9,018 nt of DNA from an uncultured Oscillospiraceae bacterium (lineage in GTDB: Bacteria; Bacillota; Clostridia; Oscillospirales; Oscillospiraceae). Below the pieces are notes generated by a model. It searched no databases and was not told the DNA's origin. It worked only from the letters and a program-made list of their open reading frames with translations. Below are positions 1 through 4,584 of the stretch, piece after piece (positions within the stretch are counted from its first letter, which is position 1; each line of letters starts with the position of its first letter). The position numbers and the translations under genes were made by a program. The DNA is taken from contig CAKTBC010000076.1 of the NCBI GenBank assembly GCA_934533005.1, positions 1 to 9,018 of the forward strand, in the 5' to 3' direction.

Positions 1-708
1 AAGCTTTTACCCATTGTACTTATGACCGCCGCGCTGCTCGCGCTCTGCGCCTGCGGCGCGGCGGTCCCCGCCGTTTTTACGGCGGATACGCCGCCCGTTG
101 GGACCGCCGCACCGTCGGCTGTGCCGACCGAAGCGCCGACGCCGGAACCGACGGACGCCCCCACCCCTGCGCCGCCCGAGACGCCGGTGCCTACCGAGGA
201 GCCGACTCCCTCCCCCGAACCAACGCCGGAGCCTGCGGGCGAAACGCCGTCCTCGTGGGAGGAATTGCAGCATTTGCTGTATGAAACGGATTCCTATTGC
301 GCGGCGCTCTATCTCGGGCGCAGCAGCACTTCCCTCCCCGATGCGCTGCCGGAGCTTCTGGCCCAGCACGGGCTTGACGGCATTTCGTATCTTGCTGCTA
401 TTGCCGCTTCGGACTGCGTGGAGAACACCGGTGACGAGGTTTTCCTCCTCCTCCCCCGCGACGATGCGGCCGTGTCGCTTTATAATTACGTTCTCGAAAC
501 GCGCGGCAATTACGACGCCTACCCCGGCGCGCTGCTCTACTCCTCCGGCTCATGCAGCGCCGTTGCGGTGCGGTGCAACGACAGCGACGTGCGCCCCAAC
601 GTTCTTGCGGTATTCACCGCCGCGGACGGCGAGCACAGCTTCTCCCCGCGTATTACGCTCGATGACGAGGCACTTCTCCCCGCGCCGGGCGTATATATGC
701 TCAAATGA
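1..708 (+). CDS. Putative lipoprotein with Pro/Thr-rich linker, 5'-partial
   Basis: The frame is open from base 1, so the true start is probably just upstream. The residues before the first in-window ATG (base 22) read KLLPIVL and complete a hydrophobic signal peptide. The string LLALCAC follows, where L-C-A-C fits a lipobox, so a membrane-anchored surface lipoprotein is likely. After about 20 residues comes a linker of roughly 45 residues dominated by TPEP/TPAP-like repeats, typical of a flexible spacer across the Gram-positive wall. The last 150 or so residues, from SSWEEL onward, look like one compact globular domain with three cysteines, including the pair in SYCAAL and SDCVEN; I do not recognise its family. 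The stop TGA lies 16 nt before a strong hairpin. Function is unknown; no catalytic motif is visible. The reading frame is confident, the lipoprotein call fairly so. Confidence 0.8.
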   Translation, partial: KLLPIVLMTAALLALCACGAAVPAVFTADTPPVGTAAPSAVPTEAPTPEPTDAPTPAPPETPVPTEEPTPSPEPTPEPAGETPSSWEELQHLLYETDSYCAALYLGRSSTSLPDALPELLAQHGLDGISYLAAIAASDCVENTGDEVFLLLPRDDAAVSLYNYVLETRGNYDAYPGALLYSSGSCSAVAVRCNDSDVRPNVLAVFTAADGEHSFSPRITLDDEALLPAPGVYMLK

Positions 709-724
709 CCGCCGCACCTATACG

Positions 725-767
725 AACCCCGCCCCCGCTCTGTATGTTCTGAGCGGGGGCGGGGTTT
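725..767. terminator. Rho-independent terminator, probably bidirectional
   Basis: A perfect 16-bp stem (arms 725-740 and 751-766) with a 10-nt loop lies between the stop of the lipoprotein gene (708) and the stop of the convergent LysR gene (789). The right arm ends in GGGGTTT, giving only a short T-run on the plus strand, and the minus strand also has only a short run. Its position between convergent genes makes it the natural terminator for both. Confidence 0.8.
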
Positions 768-788
768 ACTATGGGTTAGTTTGAAACG

Positions 789-1682
789 TTAGTTCATGAC
801 TGTCGAGCCGTAGGTCTTTATGATCTCGTTGAGCATGTCGGTGTGGGTAAAATCCCGGTTGTATACGATCCTCGTTTCGCGCACCATGCTCAGATTTTCC
901 ACCGGGAGCGCGGCGATCTTCCCCTTCCGCAGCTCGTCCAGACACGCGCTGCGCGGCAGGATCGAAACGCCGAGATCCTTTCGGATGAGATCCTTGATCG
1001 TGGCGATGTTGTCCACCTCGAGCGTAACATCAAAGGACTGGATACTCTCGCCGTTGCTCTCGAGCGCCGATTCGAACAGCATCCGCGTGGCCGAGGCGGG
1101 CGTGCGCAAAATCATTTTCTGCCGTTTCAGCTCCGCAAGCGTAACGGCGCACTTTTTCGCCAGCGGGTTATCCACCGACATCACGCACGTGAGATAGTCC
1201 GTGTCCAGCAGCATGGAGGAAAAGCGCGGATCGCTGTATGCCCCGTCCACAATGGCAAGATCGAGCTCGTAATTTTCCAGCATATCATAAAGATTATTTA
1301 TGGTATCCGTAAAAAGAATAATCTTCAATTTTCCTTTCTGATTGCTGTACCGCGCGAGTGCCGCGGCGGTGAGATTGCTCTCGGACGTGTGCGTTATGCC
1401 GATACGGAGAAGCGATAGATGCTTCTCCGCATTTTGCAGCTCGGCAAACATCCGCTCGTTGAGCGCCTTCATCCGGCGGGCGTAGTTTACCACGATTTCC
1501 CCTTGCGCCGTCAGCTTTAATCCGGCTTTGTTGCGCACGAACAGCGGCGCGCCCACCTCCTGCTCGAGTTGCTTGATGTGGTGGCTCACGGCGGGCTGTG
1601 TCATGTTCAGTTCTTCCGCCGCGTGGGTGAAGTTTTTGTGTTCCGCCACCGCAAGAACGGTCTCCAATTTTGTGCTCAGCAT
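789..1682 (-). CDS. LysR-type transcriptional regulator
   Basis: This 297-residue protein has the usual LysR-family length. Residues 1-60 form the winged helix-turn-helix: FTHAAEELNMTQPAVSHHIK is the HTH, and EVGAPLFVR leads into the wing. A linker helix (about 60-90) precedes the periplasmic-binding-protein-like effector domain (about 91-297), with the typical opening LLRIGITHT and the late signature DLGVSILPRSA. The start is supported by a GGGAGAGG Shine-Dalgarno on the minus strand about 9 nt upstream. The gene is divergent from the antiporter-mgtC-like operon with a 129-nt spacer, the classic LysR arrangement, so it probably controls that operon and itself. The co-inducer cannot be told from sequence. 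The shared terminator at 725-767 closes the gene. Confidence 0.94.
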   Translation of the reverse strand: MLSTKLETVLAVAEHKNFTHAAEELNMTQPAVSHHIKQLEQEVGAPLFVRNKAGLKLTAQGEIVVNYARRMKALNERMFAELQNAEKHLSLLRIGITHTSESNLTAAALARYSNQKGKLKIILFTDTINNLYDMLENYELDLAIVDGAYSDPRFSSMLLDTDYLTCVMSVDNPLAKKCAVTLAELKRQKMILRTPASATRMLFESALESNGESIQSFDVTLEVDNIATIKDLIRKDLGVSILPRSACLDELRKGKIAALPVENLSMVRETRIVYNRDFTHTDMLNEIIKTYGSTVMN

Positions 1683-1738
1683 GGCTGTGCCTCTCCCGTA
1701 ATATCAACAAAATTTATATGTACTAAAAATAACATAAT

Positions 1739-1767
1739 TTGTCTTTATTCTATTTTGATTATATCAT
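1739..1767 (+). promoter_or_regulatory. Candidate sigma-70-type promoter of the antiporter operon
   Basis: TTGTCT (1739-1744) and TATCAT (1762-1767) match the -35 and -10 consensus at 4/6 and 5/6 positions with an ideal 17-nt spacer. They sit in the AT-rich divergent spacer (1683-1811). Transcription would begin near 1774, giving a leader of about 38 nt before the antiporter start. A weak dyad, AATAA (1728-1732) and TTATT (1745-1749), straddles the -35 and could be part of a LysR site, but such arms are easily found by chance in AT-rich DNA. No equally convincing promoter for the LysR gene was found. Confidence 0.55.
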
Positions 1768-1811
1768 GACACCAGAAACAGTCAATCATTTTTTGCAGGG
1801 AGGGCTGCGGT

Positions 1812-3257
1812 ATGGTTCCCTTGGTCTATGAAAGGCTCCACATCACCTCGGACGTGTCGGCGGTGATCGTCTCGCTTGCGCTGATGCTCATCGCCGGCTT
1901 TGCGATGACGCGCGTTACATCCAAGCTCCGGCTTCCGAACGTCACGGCGTACATTGTCTCCGGCATTCTGCTCGGGCCGTTTTGTCTCGATCTTGTCCCG
2001 CACGGCGTGATTGACGGCATGGGCTTTCTCGCCGACATCGCGCTCGCGTTCATCGCCTTCTCTACCGGCGAGTTTTTCCGCGTTTCCACGCTGAAGAAAA
2101 GTGGGGCAAAGGTTCTCGTTATCACGGTGCTGGAAGCGTGTCTCGCCTCGGCGCTGGTGTTTCTCGTGTGCTATTTCCCGCTCGGGCTCGATCTCAACTT
2201 TTCGCTCGTGCTCGGTGCGCTCGCCGCCGCCACGGCTCCGGCCTCCACCGTGATGACGATCCGCCAGACCGGCGCAAAGGGCGACTTTGTCGACACGCTT
2301 TTGCAGGTCGTCGCGCTCGACGACGTGGTGGGGCTCGTGGCGTACAGCGTCGCGATCTCGATCGCCGTGGCGGCGGACACCGGGAGCTTTGATCTTCTCT
2401 CCGTCCTCCGGCCGCTCGGCGTCAATCTGCTGGTGTTCTGTCTCGGCGGCGTATTCGGGCTTCTTTTGAAGCTCTTTCTGGATGGGCGCTCGGCGGACAA
2501 CCGCCTGATCGTCTCCATCGCGCTGCTGTTCGCCTTCTGCGGCATCTGCACAGCGCTGGATGTTTCGCCGCTGCTCGGCTGCATGGCCATGGGCATGGTG
2601 TATATCAACGCGACCGACGATGAGCGGCTTTTCAAGCAGCTCAACTACTTCTCCCCGCCGATCCTGCTGCTCTTTTTCGTCCGCTCGGGGCTCAACTTTG
2701 ATCTCGGCGCGCTCGTGAACACGTCCGATGCCATCGGCGGCGTACCGCTCGTCTGGGTCGGCATTGCGTACTTTTTCGTGCGCATTCTGGGCAAATACGG
2801 CGGCGCATTCTCCGGTTGCCTGCTCACAGGGAAGGAGAAATCGGTGCGAAACTATCTCGGTCTTGCCCTGATCCCGCAGGCGGGCGTTGCCATTGGCCTT
2901 GCCGCGATGGGCGCGCGCACGCTTGGCGGCAGCGCCGGTACGGCGCTCGAGACGATCATCCTATCGTCAAGCGTGCTCTATGAGCTCATCGGCCCGGCGT
3001 GCGCGAAGCTCTCGCTCTATCTTTCGCATTCGTATTCCAACAAGCTCGAGGACCTCACGCCCGAACCGGAGCCGGATGAGACCGGCGGCCCGAAGAGCGA
3101 AGTCGAACGGCTCATCGAGCGCATTCACGCCATCCAAAGCGAGCTGCCCGCGCACCGCGCGGTCTATTATGAGGACGAAAAGGCGTTTTCCGACGCCGCC
3201 GAAGAACATTACGCCGCGCTCTACCGGGCGCTGCCGTCCGAAAGGAGAAAACGATGA
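1812..3257 (+). CDS. Cation:proton antiporter, CPA2/NapA-like (Na_H_Exchanger family)
   Basis: The protein has 481 residues with about twelve hydrophobic segments across residues 14-400 and a soluble charged C-terminus (about 405-481). Family signatures visible: LPNVTAYIVSGILLGP (41-56), the unwound-helix motif TAPAST (141-146), ALDDVVGL (168-175) and LIPQAGVAIGLA (353-364). Asp170-Asp171 form the DD pair that in NapA/NhaA-type carriers binds the proton and Na+; Kef K+ systems usually have QD here. This favours an electrogenic Na+/H+-type exchanger in the cytoplasmic membrane, but ion specificity is inferred. No RCK/TrkA-N domain follows; instead there is a Pro/Glu-rich stretch and a short helical segment around 428-444. 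A Shine-Dalgarno (GGGAGGGC) lies about 7 nt before the ATG. The stop overlaps the next start as ATGA. Confidence 0.93.
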   Translation: MVPLVYERLHITSDVSAVIVSLALMLIAGFAMTRVTSKLRLPNVTAYIVSGILLGPFCLDLVPHGVIDGMGFLADIALAFIAFSTGEFFRVSTLKKSGAKVLVITVLEACLASALVFLVCYFPLGLDLNFSLVLGALAAATAPASTVMTIRQTGAKGDFVDTLLQVVALDDVVGLVAYSVAISIAVAADTGSFDLLSVLRPLGVNLLVFCLGGVFGLLLKLFLDGRSADNRLIVSIALLFAFCGICTALDVSPLLGCMAMGMVYINATDDERLFKQLNYFSPPILLLFFVRSGLNFDLGALVNTSDAIGGVPLVWVGIAYFFVRILGKYGGAFSGCLLTGKEKSVRNYLGLALIPQAGVAIGLAAMGARTLGGSAGTALETIILSSSVLYELIGPACAKLSLYLSHSYSNKLEDLTPEPEPDETGGPKSEVERLIERIHAIQSELPAHRAVYYEDEKAFSDAAEEHYAALYRALPSERRKR

Positions 3258-3982
3258 TTTTTGCCATGCATGATCCCCTCGCTGACCTTCTTGGCGAATG
3301 GTCCCGCGGACTGAATACCGGCTCGGTGCTGCTGCGCATCGCGCTCGTGGTGGTACTTGCCTCGGTGATCGGGTGCGAGCGCTCAAGCAAGCGCCACTCG
3401 GCGGGGCTGCGCACGTTCGTGCTCGTGTCCTTCGCCTCCACGGTATCCATGCTGCTTGACGTGTATCTGATGACCAACTTCGGCGCGCGGCTGCCCATTC
3501 TCTCGGCAGCGACGGTCATCGCCACGGCGCTTGTGAGCGGCAACGCCATCCTTTTCAGTTCCCGCAGCCAGATCAAGGGGCTCACGACCTCCACAGGGCT
3601 CTGGGCGTGCAGCATTCTGGGCTTTGCGATCGGCGCGGGGCTGTATACGGTCACGCTGATCGTATTTTTGTTTTTCCTGTGCATCCTCGCGTGCTTCCCG
3701 GCGTTCGAGCAGTATCTCAAAAACCGCTCCAACCATTTTGAGATCCACCTGGAGCTCAAAAGCAGCGACTTTCTGCGCGACTTCGTCACCGTGAGCCGCC
3801 GGCTCGGCCTTCGCATCGACGATATCGAGGCGAATCAGGCATATGCCGGATCGGGACTGAGCGTGTTCACCGTAACGTTCACCATATGCAGCGCTGAGCT
3901 GAAGCGCTATAAGACCCACCGCGAGATCATCGAGGCGCTCTCCTCGCTCGATTATATCTATCACATCGAGGAGATGCGGTAA
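3254..3982 (+). CDS. MgtC/SapB-family membrane protein
   Basis: This 242-residue protein has four to five hydrophobic segments (about 24-150) and a soluble C-terminal domain (about 160-242) of ACT-like size, as in MgtC. Family marks are IGCERSSKRHSAGLRTFVLV (39-58), equivalent to the conserved IGxERxxxxxxAGLRTxxLV, and KGLTTSTGLWACSILGFAIG (108-127), equivalent to GLTTAAxLWxxAAxGxAxG, followed by AGLY. Between them the usual GFLGAG-type segment is replaced by ALVSGNAILFSSRSQI (92-107), so this is a divergent member. MgtC proteins are known for virulence and growth at low Mg2+ and for restraining F1Fo ATP synthase, but many homologues are uncharacterised; the exact role here is not shown. A strong AAAGGAG site sits inside the end of the antiporter gene and the ATG overlaps its stop, so translation is probably coupled. 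Confidence 0.88.
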   Translation: MIFAMHDPLADLLGEWSRGLNTGSVLLRIALVVVLASVIGCERSSKRHSAGLRTFVLVSFASTVSMLLDVYLMTNFGARLPILSAATVIATALVSGNAILFSSRSQIKGLTTSTGLWACSILGFAIGAGLYTVTLIVFLFFLCILACFPAFEQYLKNRSNHFEIHLELKSSDFLRDFVTVSRRLGLRIDDIEANQAYAGSGLSVFTVTFTICSAELKRYKTHREIIEALSSLDYIYHIEEMR

Positions 3983-3997
3983 GGACACAATTTACGC

Positions 3998-4028
3998 AAA
4001 AACGCCGCCGGGGGCATCCCCGGCGGCG
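3998..4028 (-). terminator. Rho-independent terminator of the toxin-immunity unit
   Basis: A perfect 11-bp G+C stem (arms 4003-4013 and 4018-4028) with a 4-nt loop. On the minus strand it is followed by five T's (A's at 3998-4002 on the plus strand), making a textbook terminator 10 nt after the immunity gene stop. It also lies 20 nt after the stop of the MgtC-like gene, but on the plus strand no T-run follows, so it would end that operon less efficiently. Confidence 0.82.
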
Positions 4029-4038
4029 CAATGCTTAT

Positions 4039-4569
4039 TCAGTTTTCTTCACCTGTTCCGAACAATTCATTACACTGCTTGATCATGCTCTGAATCCCCT
4101 TGGCCAGCCGCTCTGGCTGGTTGAGACAGAAATATGCATCTGCTCCATAGTGGATTAGTTTATATATTTCCGGATTCAGATTAGGATTGTCTGTATAGTG
4201 ATCATTTTCATGCAGGTATTTGGCCAACGCAATGCAATTATCAATATCAATCTCAAACAGATGATTAATGTTGTTTGCTGTCGTTGACTCTGTCCACATC
4301 CAATCAAAATAACCGAGTTCCTCAACAGAAGTAGCAAAAAAGGCCCCGTAGATCATTGCCGCCATACATTCTCTGGTTACCGGATTGTATTCTGACGGTT
4401 TCTGACCGCTTGCCGCAATCATCTTTTTCGCTGTATCCAAGGACTCTTTTGAAATACGGAAAATCACCTCTTTCCTCTCCGTTTCTGTCATCCTTCGCTT
4501 TTCGGCATATCGCTCCGCATCACGCCGATCTTGATCGGTTTTCTGCAATTTATCATAATACAGATTCAT
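4039..4569 (-). CDS. Hypothetical protein, probable immunity protein of the adjacent toxin
   Basis: This 176-residue soluble protein has no signal peptide or membrane segment. Residues 1-55 are highly charged and helical; the rest mixes helices with aromatic and acidic stretches (ELGYFDWMW at 84-92, FEIDIDN at 105-111, ENDHYTDNPN at 121-130). I do not recognise the family. The role is inferred from context: it begins 15 nt after the stop of the large toxin-like gene, on the same strand, as the last gene before the terminator, the usual place for the antidote of a polymorphic toxin. Its base composition is also unlike the GC-rich neighbours (21 of 60 bases G+C in 4141-4200) and matches the low-GC toxin tip. 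The GGGAGG ribosome site supports the M1 start; an internal Met27 is a weaker alternative. The gene call is firm, the immunity role moderate. Confidence 0.85.
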   Translation of the reverse strand: MNLYYDKLQKTDQDRRDAERYAEKRRMTETERKEVIFRISKESLDTAKKMIAASGQKPSEYNPVTRECMAAMIYGAFFATSVEELGYFDWMWTESTTANNINHLFEIDIDNCIALAKYLHENDHYTDNPNLNPEIYKLIHYGADAYFCLNQPERLAKGIQSMIKQCNELFGTGEEN

Positions 4570-4578
4570 CGCGTAAAT

Positions 4579-4584
4579 CCTCCC
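4579..4584 (-). promoter_or_regulatory. Strong ribosome binding site abutting the toxin stop codon
   Basis: GGGAGG on the minus strand ends 9 nt before the immunity start and directly follows the toxin TGA (4585-4587). A ribosome finishing the toxin would lie on this site, so antidote synthesis is probably coupled to, and at least as strong as, toxin synthesis. Confidence 0.7.
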
